Shown here: one piece after another, positions 22,714-31,577 of the stretch
How the letters are laid out: the number at the start of each line of letters is the position of its first letter
Numbering within the stretch: the stretch's first letter is position 1
Assembly (NCBI RefSeq): GCF_030160835.1
Contig: NZ_BSPC01000005.1
Span: 124,001-188,000 of the forward strand
Reading direction: 5' to 3'
Source: Labrys miyagiensis
GTDB taxonomy: Bacteria; Pseudomonadota; Alphaproteobacteria; Rhizobiales; Labraceae
DNA length: 64,000 nt
Made by a program: the position numbers and the translations under genes
The notes under the pieces: model-generated
Database searches by the model: none
The model's input: only the letters and a program-made list of their open reading frames with translations
What the model was told of the DNA's origin: nothing

Positions 22714-23424
22714 ATGTATTTTCGCGCTCTCGCCACGGACTATGATGGCACACTCGCCCATGACGGCGTCCTCGAAGAAGCGACCGCCTCTGCCCTCGAA
22801 CGCCTGCGCTATTCCGGGCGCCGGCCGATCATGGTGACCGGCCGTGAGCTCGACGACCTCATCGAGGTCTGCCCGCGGCTCGACCTGTTCGACCTGATCG
22901 TCGCGGAGAATGGGGCGTTGCTCTACGATCCCGAGAGCAAGGAGGAAACGCTCCTGGCCGAACCCGCTTCTGCGGAGCTGGTCAGGAAATTGGAAGCGGC
23001 CAAGGTGCCGGGCCTCTCCGTCGGCCGGGCCATCGTCGCCACCTGGGAGCCCTATGAGGTGCAGGTGCTCGAGGCGATCCGCGAACTCGGCCTGGAGCTG
23101 CAGATCATCTTCAACAAGGGCGCGGTGATGGTGCTGCCCTCCAACGTCAACAAGGCCACGGGCCTTGCCGCCGCACTGAAGCGCCTCGATATCGAAGCCA
23201 GGCATGTGGTGGGCGTGGGAGATGCGGAGAACGACCACGCCTTCGTCAAGACCTGCGGCTGCGCCGTGGCGGTGGCCAACGCCATCCCGGCGCTGCTCAA
23301 GGAGGTCGACATCGTCACCGAAGGCGCGCGCGGCGCGGGCGTGGCCGAACTCATCGACCGCATGATCGCCACCGACCTGCAGGACATCGCCGCCTTGCAT
23401 GACCGAGTGCGGCTGGCGGGGTGA
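22714..23424 (+). CDS. HAD-superfamily phosphatase (Cof/SPP-like)
   Basis: A 236-residue hydrolase with all four HAD motifs: DYDGT with nucleophile Asp9 and Asp11, VTGR (motif II), the Lys of NKATGL (motif III), and GDAEND at 169-174 (motif IV). The cap insertion between motifs II and III is of the C2 type, as in sucrose-phosphate phosphatase and Cof-like enzymes. It lies 50 bp after the ROK gene, so co-transcription is likely. The substrate is unknown; a sugar phosphate is a reasonable guess given the neighbour. Confidence 0.85.
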   Translation: MYFRALATDYDGTLAHDGVLEEATASALERLRYSGRRPIMVTGRELDDLIEVCPRLDLFDLIVAENGALLYDPESKEETLLAEPASAELVRKLEAAKVPGLSVGRAIVATWEPYEVQVLEAIRELGLELQIIFNKGAVMVLPSNVNKATGLAAALKRLDIEARHVVGVGDAENDHAFVKTCGCAVAVANAIPALLKEVDIVTEGARGAGVAELIDRMIATDLQDIAALHDRVRLAG

Positions 23425-23460
23425 GCCTGACTCAAATAAAGTGAAAGACGCCGGAAACAC

Positions 23461-23546
23461 CGTCATTGCGAGTGCAGCGAAGCAATCCAGGGGCAACAGA
23501 CGCCGCCCTTCGACCCGTGGATTGCTTCGCTCCGCTCGCAATGACG
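23461..23546. repeat. GTCATTGCGAG-type extragenic inverted repeat
   Basis: CGTCATTGCGAG (23,461) ... AGCAATCCA and TGGATTGCT ... CTCGCAATGACG (ending 23,546) form two nearly perfect ~29-nt arms. This repeat type is widespread in Proteobacteria intergenic DNA. It lies between the convergent HAD and SDR genes. Confidence 0.85.
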
Positions 23547-23602
23547 AACACACTCGGCCTCTCATGATCTCGCGATAGGCTCGGAGGACCACCGCGGCAC
23601 TC

Positions 23603-24355
23603 TCACGTCGCCGTATAGCCGCCGTCGATCACCATGTTCTCGCCATTGATGATGCCGGCGCTCTTGCTGACCAGATGCAGCACCGCATAGGCGACTTCCT
23701 CGGGCTGGCCGAAGCGGCCCACCGGGATCTTGCGGCGGAAATTCTCGCCGATCTCGCCGGCCCAATGCACCTTGGCGAGCTGCGTCTCGATCACGGTGGG
23801 GGAAATGGCGTTGGCGGTGATGCCGTGAGGCCCCCATTCCAGCGCCCATACCCGCGTCATGCCGAGCAGGCCGGCCTTGGTCGCGGAATAGCCGACATGC
23901 CCGTCGAGCCCGACCAGCGCTGCTTGCGAGGCCATGCTGACGATGCGGCCATAGCGCCGCGCCTTCATGCGCCCCCCGACGGCCCGCGTCAGCAGGAAGG
24001 GCGCCGTGAGGTTGATGGCGAGCTGTTCGTGCCAGTCCTTGGTCGAGAGCGCCTCGGAAGGTCCGGTGCGGCCGATGCCCGCATTGTTGACCAGGATGTC
24101 GATGCGTCCCTGGCGCTGCATGAGGTCCTCGACCATGGTCTCGATGGCGGCTTCGTCGGTGACGTCCATCTGGAAGGCAAGATGCCGTTCGCCGAGTGCC
24201 CGCGCCGCCTCGGCTACCGTCTCGCTGCGGTCCACCATGGCGAGCGTGGCGCCGCGCTCCGCCAGCACCACCGCGATCGCATGGCCGATGCCGTTGGCAG
24301 CGCCGGTGACGATGGCGACCTGGCCGGTGAGATCGTAGTTCTCTTCGAACTTCAT
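23603..24355 (-). CDS. SDR-family oxidoreductase (polyol dehydrogenase-like)
   Basis: A 250-residue classical short-chain dehydrogenase. The cofactor motif TGAANGIG is at 17-24, NNAG at 90-93, catalytic Tyr156 and Lys160 in YSATK, and the Ser in MASQAAL (Ser143). Asp42 at the end of beta-2 (MVDRSE) suggests a preference for NAD(H). It resembles the GolD/threitol-dehydrogenase group, but the substrate cannot be assigned from sequence alone. It is the only leftward gene here; its 3' side faces a palindromic repeat. Confidence 0.85.
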   Translation of the reverse strand: MKFEENYDLTGQVAIVTGAANGIGHAIAVVLAERGATLAMVDRSETVAEAARALGERHLAFQMDVTDEAAIETMVEDLMQRQGRIDILVNNAGIGRTGPSEALSTKDWHEQLAINLTAPFLLTRAVGGRMKARRYGRIVSMASQAALVGLDGHVGYSATKAGLLGMTRVWALEWGPHGITANAISPTVIETQLAKVHWAGEIGENFRRKIPVGRFGQPEEVAYAVLHLVSKSAGIINGENMVIDGGYTAT

Positions 24356-24906
24356 GGGGCTTCCTCCGCCTGCGGAGGCAGCCGCCCCCCTGTTGTGGCG
24401 GCGATCCTAGCAACCTGCCGGTTTGTCTTACAAGTGAAGGAAGTGCGGCTATGGGGTACGGGCCTCCGGGAGGCTGGCGATGTCCAATCAGAACAGCCCG
24501 CGACGTCATTCCGGACGATCGAAGGGAGGTCGGGAATCCATGAACACGATCGTTCCATGGTTGTGTTCATGGATCCTCGCGCCCCCCGGCGAAGCTTGGG
24601 AGGATATGTTTCAGCCGGAATGATTTCGCAGACCACTCTGAAAAGAAAAGACCTTAGCCATGGGCCTGGCCCCTATTGCGCCGGATCTCCTCCAAATAGC
24701 TTCTAGGCGCCGATCGTGATCTTCGGCGGGATCACCCAGCGCCAACTGGCCCGTGGCCACGCCTTCGGCGCTGTGAAATGATCAACACGTAGAACGCTTT
24801 TCTTTCTGGCTGAATCACCAGGAATCGCAAAATTCTTTGAAACAAATGCGCTAACTTGGATGATCGCGCCTGCCCAAACGCATTTTGCTCAAGAAATGGG
24901 AATGAC
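24356..24906. other. Intergenic region between divergent SDR genes
   Basis: This 551-bp stretch lies between two divergently transcribed dehydrogenase genes, so it must hold both promoters. No coding frame in it has a believable start or product, and I see no clear operator. A GGAATGA/TCATTCC-like repeat (24,507 and 24,617 area) may be another degraded extragenic repeat. Confidence 0.45.
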
Positions 24907-25677
24907 ATGTATCTTGCCAAATACAAGCTCGACGGCCGGACCGCCTTCATCACCGGGGGTGGGCGCGGCATTGGCCTCGCCTCCGCCGAGGCCCTGCTGG
25001 AGGCCGGCGCCTCGGTGATCATCTCGGACCATGACGCCTCGATCCTCGAATCCGGCCGGGCGGCACTGCGCGAGAAAGGCCATGAGGTCGAAGGCGTGGT
25101 GCTCGATGTCACCAATCCGGAGGCGGTGGCCGAAGCCGCGAAGGAAGCCAACGCCAAGCGTCCGGTCGACATCATGGTCGCCAATGCCGGCATTGCCTGG
25201 CCGGACACGCCCGGCGAAGAGATGGCCAACGATGTCTGGCGGAAGGTCGTCGATGTCGACCTCAACGGCGTGTTCTGGTCCTGTCGCGAGTTCGGCCGCC
25301 ACATGCTCGAGCGCCAGCGCGGCTCGATCGTCACGCTCGGCTCGATGTCCGGCCTGATCTCGAACAAGCCGCAGCGCCAGGCGCAATACAACGCCGCCAA
25401 GGCCGGCGTGCACCACCTCACCAAGTCGCTCGCCGGCGAATGGGCGGAGCGCGGGGTTCGGGTCAACTGCGTGGCGCCAACCTATGTCGACACGCCGATG
25501 TCGCGCGGGGGCTTCACCAATCCGGCGATGATGCCGGTCTGGATGGAGATGACGCCGATGAAGCGCGTCGCCCGCGACGACGAGATCGCTTCCACCATCC
25601 TCTTCCTGGCCACCGACGCCTCCAGCGCCATGACCGGCGCGGTCGTGGTGGTCGATTGCGGCTATACGATCTGGTAG
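24907..25677 (+). CDS. SDR-family oxidoreductase
   Basis: A 256-residue classical short-chain dehydrogenase: TGGGRGIG (16-23), ANAG, Ser146 in GSMSG, and Tyr161/Lys165 in YNAAK. Asp41 after beta-2 indicates NAD(H). ATG 24,907 with GGGA upstream begins right before the Rossmann fold, so an in-frame ATG at 24,856 is not needed. The C-terminal VVVDCGYTIW resembles sugar-alcohol dehydrogenases. It is divergent from the other SDR gene. Confidence 0.85.
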   Translation: MYLAKYKLDGRTAFITGGGRGIGLASAEALLEAGASVIISDHDASILESGRAALREKGHEVEGVVLDVTNPEAVAEAAKEANAKRPVDIMVANAGIAWPDTPGEEMANDVWRKVVDVDLNGVFWSCREFGRHMLERQRGSIVTLGSMSGLISNKPQRQAQYNAAKAGVHHLTKSLAGEWAERGVRVNCVAPTYVDTPMSRGGFTNPAMMPVWMEMTPMKRVARDDEIASTILFLATDASSAMTGAVVVVDCGYTIW

Positions 25678-25690
25678 GGCGCGATCCAAA

Positions 25691-25866
25691 AGCCTCCCCC
25701 ACGAAGCTGGGGGAGGTGGCCGAACGAAGTGAGGTCGGAGGGGGTGTGGCCAGGATAGAGCACTTGAAGCAGCGTCTTGGGTCGGTGGTTCCCTCGCCCT
25801 TTTCTGACCACACCCCCTCCGCCACGACTTCGTCGTGCCACCTCCCCCAGCTTCGTGGGGGAGGCT
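25691..25866. repeat. Long extragenic inverted repeat with 30-bp perfect arms
   Basis: A 30-nt arm beginning AGCCTCCCCCACGAAGC (25,691-25,720) is exactly complementary to 25,837-25,866, with a second internal pair (GGAGGGGGTGTGG / CCACACCCCCTCC). This 'CTCCCCC-ACGAAG' element is a known kind of repeat in alphaproteobacterial genomes. It separates the convergent SDR and O-methyltransferase genes. Confidence 0.85.
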
Positions 25867-25889
25867 TCGCGTAGCGCTTCAGATCGCCC

Positions 25890-26555
25890 TCAGCCGATCC
25901 GCATGGACAGTTCGACGTCCTCGGCGAAGGGCGTCGACAAGTAGCCCTGCCCGGGCGAACGCACCTGCGCCAGATAGTCGGGACTGTAATCGGCATTGTC
26001 GGCGACGATGAGCGCCCCCGGCCTGAGGCGGCACTCCAGCAGGCTGAGGATCTCGGCGTAGAGCGCCTTGGCGCCGTCGAGCAGGACGAGGTCGATGGTC
26101 TCGGGCAGATCGGTGCTCAGTGTCTGCAGCGCGTCTCCCTGCCGGATCTCCACGAGGTCGAGGAGACCGCCGGCCGCCAGGTTTGCCCGGGCTCGCTCGA
26201 TCTTGGACGGCTCGAACTCGCTGGTGATCAGGCGGCCGCCGCCATTGTCCCTCAGGGCCGCGGCGAGATGCAGGGTCGAGATGCCGAACGAAGTCCCGAA
26301 CTCGACGATCGTCCGCGCGCGGGAGCCTCGCGCCAGCATATAGAGCAGCGTGCCCGTCTCCCGCGAGACCGGGAGCGGCAGATCCTTCAGGCGCCCATAG
26401 AAATCGAGGTAGTCGGTCTTGCTCTGCATCAGGCGCTCATGCTCTTCGGCGGAGAGAGCCGCCACGGCGGGGATCGTCGCCGGCGAGGCCGCATCGGCCT
26501 CCTGAAACAGGCGCCCGAGCAGAGGCGCGAGTGGGGCGGTGGTCAGGGTGTTCAT
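25890..26555 (-). CDS. O-methyltransferase (class I SAM-dependent)
   Basis: A 221-residue SAM-dependent methyltransferase of the catechol/caffeoyl-CoA O-methyltransferase-like fold. The motif I region is IVEFGTSFGISTLHLA, LITSEFEPSKIERARANL supplies the acidic ribose-binding residue, and LVLLDGAKALY is the metal-site region. ATG 26,555 is preceded by AGGA. A divergent TetR gene 93 bp away probably regulates it. Confidence 0.85.
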   Translation of the reverse strand: MNTLTTAPLAPLLGRLFQEADAASPATIPAVAALSAEEHERLMQSKTDYLDFYGRLKDLPLPVSRETGTLLYMLARGSRARTIVEFGTSFGISTLHLAAALRDNGGGRLITSEFEPSKIERARANLAAGGLLDLVEIRQGDALQTLSTDLPETIDLVLLDGAKALYAEILSLLECRLRPGALIVADNADYSPDYLAQVRSPGQGYLSTPFAEDVELSMRIG

Positions 26556-26603
26556 CGAGATATCCTGTCTGCGGTAAGCGCGTTCTTGCGTCATCATCAA
26601 AAT

Positions 26604-26616
26604 ACGACTAATTCGT
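26604..26616. promoter_or_regulatory. Possible TetR operator in methyltransferase/tetR intergenic region
   Basis: ACGACTAATTCGT has inverted ACGA/TCGT ends with a 5-bp centre, in the 93-bp gap between the divergent genes. It is the only inverted repeat I see there; support is weak. Confidence 0.3.
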
Positions 26617-26648
26617 CAGGTTCCCTATTCGCATTGCCGTGGACTGCC

Positions 26649-27281
26649 GTGGCCGATCGCCGAAGTGCTTCGATTTCCTCGCGAAAACAGCCCCAGCAGG
26701 CTCGCTCGGCCGAGCTCATCGCGGCGGTGCTGGAGGCTGCGGTTCAGGTTCTGGCGAAGGAAGGCGCGCAGCGCTTCACCACGGCGCGCGTGGCCGAGAA
26801 GGCCGGGGTGAGCGTTGGCTCGCTCTATCAATATTTCCCCAACAAGGCGGCGATCCTGTTCCGGCTGCAGAGCGACGAGTGGCGGCAGACGACCGATCTC
26901 ATGCGCACCATCCTCGAGGATGGCGCAAGACCACCCTTCGAACGGCTGCGCATCCTCGTCCACGCCTTCATTCGCTCGGAATGCGAGGAGGCTGCGGTAC
27001 GCGGTGCGCTCGATGACGCTGCACCCCTCTACCGCGACGCGCCCGAGGCGCGCGAAGCGAAGGCGTCAGGCACCCATACGATCAGGCTCTTCATGCAGGA
27101 AGCACTGCCGGAGGCCCCGGAAACAATCCGTATCCTGACCGGCGACCTGATCACGGCGACACTCAGCCAGGTGGGAAAGCGGTTCTCCGAAACGCCTCGG
27201 ACACCGGCGGAGATCGAAGCCTATGCCGACGCCATGGCGGACATGTTCTGCGCCTATCTCGCAGGCCTTCAACGGCGCTGA
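26649..27281 (+). CDS. TetR-family transcriptional regulator
   Basis: A 210-residue regulator with a canonical TetR HTH (ELIAAVLEAAVQVLAKEGAQRFTTARVAEKAGVSVGSLYQYFPNKAAIL) and a C-terminal AefR-like ligand domain. GTG 26,649 gives the usual short basic N-terminal arm; upstream in-frame codons overlap the divergent methyltransferase gene. It probably represses that gene and itself. Confidence 0.87.
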   Translation: MADRRSASISSRKQPQQARSAELIAAVLEAAVQVLAKEGAQRFTTARVAEKAGVSVGSLYQYFPNKAAILFRLQSDEWRQTTDLMRTILEDGARPPFERLRILVHAFIRSECEEAAVRGALDDAAPLYRDAPEAREAKASGTHTIRLFMQEALPEAPETIRILTGDLITATLSQVGKRFSETPRTPAEIEAYADAMADMFCAYLAGLQRR

Positions 27282-27409
27282 AACAGCAGACCAGTGCAGA
27301 TCGGTGCTTGAAAAGGGGAGGCACCCCTACAGGAGGCAGTTTTGAATATCGGAGACGATAGACACGGCGTGGAGTATATTGCCGGCCGAGACATAGGGGA
27401 GGCGCGCCC

Positions 27410-28054
27410 ATGGGCTCGGGTCTTGACGCTATCCAGATGCGGATCGTGGCCGACGGCCTTGAGGACAATGTCAAACTCAAGATTTCCGACAAGGGGCCGA
27501 CGGATTTCCTGGTACCCGAAAGCTTCACCATGAAGGATATCGTCGCGAAAATCGGCTCGATTGCAGGACGCAACCCGATCGGACGGCTGACCTTGATGTG
27601 CCACGGCATCGGCATGATGGCGGAGGGCGAGATCAATGCGGACAATGGCCAAGTGCTGCGCCTGCCGCCTGGCGCCAGCAAGCTCGTCTCCCGGATTTAC
27701 GGCGGCTATGGGCTGATCATCGGCAGGGAAGGCCTGAACTCGCTGACCGTCCGTGATTGGACTGCTTTGAAGGGCAGGTTCACGCCGACCGGACTGGTCG
27801 TCGTATGCGGATGTGCCGCAGCGGATAGCGGCCCGACCTACACGACGGCGAGCGGGGACATATTGACCGGCGACGGCCCGGCCCTGATGAAGGCGCTATC
27901 GGCGGCAACCGGGGCCAGCGTGGTCGCGGCTGTCCGCCTCCAGCAACTCGTCATGGATTGGTATCTAAGCACGGTCGACCGCGGCGCTTTCGTCGGGCCG
28001 ACCTACCTTTTCAAGCCGGACGGCACGCAGACCCTGAACGTCGCGAGCTATTGA
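27410..28054 (+). CDS. Small protein with caspase-like His/Cys pattern (DUF4347-like)
   Basis: A 214-residue protein with no confident family. A hydrophobic strand then CHG (His65 in LTLMCHGIG) and a second hydrophobic strand then CGC (Cys133/Cys135 in GLVVVCGCAAADSG), followed by GPALMKALSAATGASVVAA, matches the layout of DUF4347 and other caspase/gingipain-fold domains, where that His and Cys are the catalytic dyad. This is pattern recognition rather than a demonstrated homology. GGGGAGG lies 7 bases before the ATG. It lies immediately left of the tRNA-Thr integration site, outside the island, with no co-directional partner. Confidence 0.45.
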   Translation: MGSGLDAIQMRIVADGLEDNVKLKISDKGPTDFLVPESFTMKDIVAKIGSIAGRNPIGRLTLMCHGIGMMAEGEINADNGQVLRLPPGASKLVSRIYGGYGLIIGREGLNSLTVRDWTALKGRFTPTGLVVVCGCAAADSGPTYTTASGDILTGDGPALMKALSAATGASVVAAVRLQQLVMDWYLSTVDRGAFVGPTYLFKPDGTQTLNVASY

Positions 28055-28110
28055 CGCCGAGGCTAAGCCGAGAAAGGCGATCTCGCCTGAAGGCACTCTT
28101 GTCTTGAGGG

Positions 28111-28159
28111 AAGTGGTGCCGCTTGCGTGACTCGAACACGCGACCCCATCATTACGAAT
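28111..28159 (-). pseudogene. 3' half of chromosomal tRNA-Thr(CGT) = attL
   Basis: These 49 bp are identical to 58,095-58,143 and contain the tRNA's CCA end, acceptor strand, T arm, variable loop, 3' anticodon stem and anticodon loop (tRNA part 28,114-28,159). Identity stops exactly after the 9-bp core ATTACGAAT (28,151-28,159), which spans the anticodon loop. Together with the 5' half at 58,269-58,307 it rebuilds exactly 76 nt of tRNA-Thr. So this is the displaced chromosomal half at the left junction of the island. Confidence 0.85.
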
Positions 28160-28280
28160 TAGCACTCGCAGGCTATCAACATCAGCCTGTCCGCGCTTAT
28201 GCGCATTTTTTATGTTTTTATATCAAAGGCTTGAGGTGCGTATCCGTGAGCTCGTGCGCTCGTGGAATATCAGCGTGTCC

Positions 28281-28300
28281 CCTACTAATCCCTTACTAAT
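28281..28300 (+). repeat. Left copy of 20-bp end repeat (candidate integrase arm site)
   Basis: CCTACTAATCCCTTACTAAT matches 58,191-58,210 at 18 of 20 positions in the same orientation and contains two TACTAA units. The copies lie 121 bp inside the left core and 58 bp inside the right core, positions expected of arm-type integrase or excisionase sites. Confidence 0.55.
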
Positions 28301-28329
28301 GAGGATCAAAAGTTTACCGTCGGTTCGGA

Positions 28330-28517
28330 CCCCGCAAGCGTCAGGAACCCGTGCGCATTCATGTACTCGCTGCGGAACCTGCCACTGAAAGATTCGTAGA
28401 GGCGTTGTCCGTCGTCTTTCTGGGCGGCGAGATGTAGGGCGCGACGCCTTTGGCTTGGGCCCCAAGATCCAAATTGCGTAAGACAAACTCCAAGCCCTGG
28501 TCCACCCGGATCGTCAT
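28330..28517 (-). pseudogene. IS3-family transposase fragment (frameshifted)
   Basis: Reading leftward from 28,517, one frame gives MTIRVDQGLEFVLRNLDLGA then QAKGVA, and after a frameshift another gives YESFSGRFRSEYMNAHGFLTLA. These match consecutive conserved parts of IS3-family OrfB transposases around the second Asp and the Glu of the DDE triad. The rest of the element is missing and no terminal inverted repeats are visible. It is a decayed remnant at the left edge of the island. Confidence 0.75.
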
Positions 28518-28553
28518 CGCGCATCCTACCGTTTCTTCCTCGCTTGTTTCTCG

Positions 28554-31500
28554 CTATCGCTTGTCGACTTTGAGCCGCTCCAGCGCGTCCTCTGCATCAC
28601 CGTTTCCCTTAGCGGCTGCTTTACCATACCAAGAAATCGCCTCATCTATCTGTCCATTTGCCTCAAAAGATCTTGCTACTCGGAGTTGTATCTCAACATC
28701 GTCCACATCGTTCAACGTGTTTGCCAGTTCGGTTGCATCGGACGGCGCCGCTGGACCAAATCCGACCTTAAATTTTGCCTGTCCTGTCGACATTAGTGCA
28801 ATCAAAGTGGCGACAGCGCTGCTATTGCCAAGTTTGGCAGCAAAGATGGACCAGTAGGTAGCCTTCTCCAGATCTTGCTCAACACCATCACCATTCACAT
28901 AGTTCATCGCAAGGTTAGCGGCAGCCACATCGTCCAATTGCAAGCGAATAGACAATTGATAATACTCATTGGCCCTTTGCTGATCACCGTTATTAGCGTA
29001 CAGATTGCCAAGGCTAATGGCAGCATCGGAGTCGCCTCTCTGGGCACCGGCCAAAAGCAGGTATCTATATTTCTCGATGTCTTTCGGAATAAAGTCATAA
29101 TTGCCCGTATAAAAAGTCGCTAAAGTCTTACTTTGAAACCCTCCCAATTTAAAATATTTATCAAGTAATTTAAATTGAAGCTTAAAATCTTTACGTTTTC
29201 CAGCTACGTCCGCGAGACCAACCATCGCATTCAAGACACCTTTGTCTAGAGCTGACTGGTAGCTTTTCTCCGCCTGTTCGAGATCATTCGCGTCCATAAA
29301 ATCTTGTGCCGCTACATAGTCAACAAGGGGGTACCCATATAAGCGAGCTTTTTCTAAGGCTGCCTCCGCGGTACCTCTTTTTGATACTCTCCAGAGTTGA
29401 TACCAGAATCGAGGGTTATTTGGTTCTCTGGCCACTGCGTTAGCGCAGGCGTTATGCGCTTGCTGTCGATAAATAGGCTGTCGATCGACAAATACAGTAA
29501 AATTTCCAGGCCCAATACGCAGCGGATCAAGTTTGCTCGCAGAGAGCAGATCGCACTCGTCTATCGGCACTAGTGACAAGGCCAAAATCGAGAGCGATCC
29601 GGCGAAAAACGCGGACACGGTAGCTACGACTAATAGCCGTTTAAGCGGCTTGCGGAGAATATTTCGGACCCAGGAATTCGGCAGCACAAAGTTTTGTTGT
29701 GCTGGCCTCAGAAACGGCAGGAAGTAATTCAGCATAATACTGTCAGATTTGACACCACCCTGGAAGCGATCGAGCATTTCTGGCGGATTGGTATGGATCG
29801 CCTCTCCACCCCAGTGACCCATACCTATCGCTTCAAGGATTGTTCGTCGGACTCTTTCCTTCTCGGATTCAATAAGTAGCTGCTGCAACAGGATACGACA
29901 CCATTCTGGCATCCAGCCATTACGGAACCACGGGAGCTGCGACACCGCAAGCAAGTTGTTATCAAGACTAGGGCGCGCCAGGTCTCTGTCGTTAAGCCCA
30001 GATTTAAGCGATAACGTCAGCCGCCAACGGAGCTCTGGATAGATTGATGTTGAGCTTAACCAAGTTAGAACGTCTGGTTCGAGGGCACGCAGATGCCGCG
30101 AGAGTTGGCGGCGAAGGGGCGTCGGCGGAGTGACAGACTGCATCCAGCGCGTCGGGCGTTCCGCCAAAAAACGAATTAGCGGTCCAACATGGGCTTCGGG
30201 GTCCTGACAAATGCCGCCTTCTGCGTAACGTCTATCCTTCTTTTCGCCCAGCAAATGTACCAAATTGGCAACGCCAAATACCGTTGTAGGCAATATCGAG
30301 ATGCCTAGGCGGTTCGTCAACAAATCCTCCTTGGAACGGGCGGCTTTGTCAGAACTTGGAGTGAAAAGTACAACTTTCCTTGCGTTCCTCAGGGAGTCAA
30401 CCGCGGGTAGTAGCCGCCCGCGCACAGGATCGACCAGCTGTTCGGCGGACGCAAAGATCAGCAGGACGCTATCGGGAAAGCGCCGGATTACGTGATCAAG
30501 ACGAAGGAATTCTTCCGTACGAGCAAAGTGACACAGCGTCGGATCACGGTTAAATTCCAGAATCTCAACACTTAGACCAGCACCCCTTAAAGTCCGAACC
30601 ACCTCTAAATTGTAGGCAGCCAGATGGTCTCGCGCACTTTGTTTATCAATCAAAGCTACAAAATCTGTCGGGACAATGACCCTTTTAAACCGCAACTGCA
30701 TAAGACCGCCCGTTGCAGCCGACGCGAGGGCTGTCTGCTCCGCATCGAAACGATTCAAGTAGGTGCGAGCCAACCTTCGAAGAGGCTGCAAACGATGAAT
30801 CAATCGTCGATCACCGAAGTGAGCGTTCGCTCCGTCGATACGCCACCTCAGCGACTGGAGACTGTGCCGAAACGCCTCTCGATGAATATATGCCAGAAGA
30901 CGACGATAAAGAAAGACAAGAAAGCAAAAATAAAGTACGACTGGAAGCAGTACTGCTATATACTTAGTCGGGCTATACTCAGAGTAGTACCAGCGCAAGC
31001 TGCGTTGCCAAGGGGCTTGCCTTGGAGGTGTGAGCTCATCTATAGGATAGTCCTTAATCCACTTAAGCTTCATAACCGGTATGTGCATAGTGGGATTAGA
31101 TAAGAGCAGGTTAGGGGTCTTTTGCTCACGCGTGGTGAATGTACTCGCTACTGCGAGATATAGGCCGGCCGCAGCAATCAGAGCGATTGCGCTGGTCGTT
31201 AATCCCCTTGTAAACCGAGCGTGGTTTGGCAGATTATTCTTACGCCCACCATCATGGTGCTTTTTGGCTTCGAGCTGCCCGGGGTGAAGCGGGGCCTGCT
31301 TTAAGTTTTCGTTAAACAGATAGCTAAATGTGGCCTTGCACGTAGATTGCTGAGCCGGTGTCCCTGCAAGTATGGGAGTGATAAGCGCACAGAAGGTATC
31401 CGGGTCGTTGGGAATGCGTTGAGTGCTGATGAGAGTGAGCAGCAGTCTGTGCAATCGGAGTCGTTGTTCGATATCAATCTGCAGGCCTTGCACACTAAGC

Positions 31501-31577
31501 ACCGATAGCAGAAGGTCAGTTTGCTCCAGCAGACGTGTGAAGGTTTCGCGATGTTCAAATTTTGGATCGTCCACCAT
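28554..31577 (-). CDS. Large membrane protein, vWA-like domain plus Sel1/TPR repeats
   Basis: A 1007-residue protein, last gene of a four-gene leftward operon; its start overlaps the end of the MoxR gene by 23 bp. Visible parts: N-terminal helical region (1-90), TM helices at about 125-146 and 206-228, and a Rossmann-like domain at about 297-450 (RVIVPTDFVALI ... VEILEFNRD ... SVLLIFASAEQLVDP). That domain resembles the divergent vWA-like domain in MoxR-linked conflict systems but lacks a DxSxS metal site. A helical block follows with LPWFRNGWMPEW (549-559), then a third TM at 648-670 and Sel1/TPR-type repeats to the end. It probably acts as a membrane-anchored scaffold or effector with the MoxR ATPase. 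The function is inferred. Confidence 0.6.
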   Translation of the reverse strand: MVDDPKFEHRETFTRLLEQTDLLLSVLSVQGLQIDIEQRLRLHRLLLTLISTQRIPNDPDTFCALITPILAGTPAQQSTCKATFSYLFNENLKQAPLHPGQLEAKKHHDGGRKNNLPNHARFTRGLTTSAIALIAAAGLYLAVASTFTTREQKTPNLLLSNPTMHIPVMKLKWIKDYPIDELTPPRQAPWQRSLRWYYSEYSPTKYIAVLLPVVLYFCFLVFLYRRLLAYIHREAFRHSLQSLRWRIDGANAHFGDRRLIHRLQPLRRLARTYLNRFDAEQTALASAATGGLMQLRFKRVIVPTDFVALIDKQSARDHLAAYNLEVVRTLRGAGLSVEILEFNRDPTLCHFARTEEFLRLDHVIRRFPDSVLLIFASAEQLVDPVRGRLLPAVDSLRNARKVVLFTPSSDKAARSKEDLLTNRLGISILPTTVFGVANLVHLLGEKKDRRYAEGGICQDPEAHVGPLIRFLAERPTRWMQSVTPPTPLRRQLSRHLRALEPDVLTWLSSTSIYPELRWRLTLSLKSGLNDRDLARPSLDNNLLAVSQLPWFRNGWMPEWCRILLQQLLIESEKERVRRTILEAIGMGHWGGEAIHTNPPEMLDRFQGGVKSDSIMLNYFLPFLRPAQQNFVLPNSWVRNILRKPLKRLLVVATVSAFFAGSLSILALSLVPIDECDLLSASKLDPLRIGPGNFTVFVDRQPIYRQQAHNACANAVAREPNNPRFWYQLWRVSKRGTAEAALEKARLYGYPLVDYVAAQDFMDANDLEQAEKSYQSALDKGVLNAMVGLADVAGKRKDFKLQFKLLDKYFKLGGFQSKTLATFYTGNYDFIPKDIEKYRYLLLAGAQRGDSDAAISLGNLYANNGDQQRANEYYQLSIRLQLDDVAAANLAMNYVNGDGVEQDLEKATYWSIFAAKLGNSSAVATLIALMSTGQAKFKVGFGPAAPSDATELANTLNDVDDVEIQLRVARSFEANGQIDEAISWYGKAAAKGNGDAEDALERLKVDKR

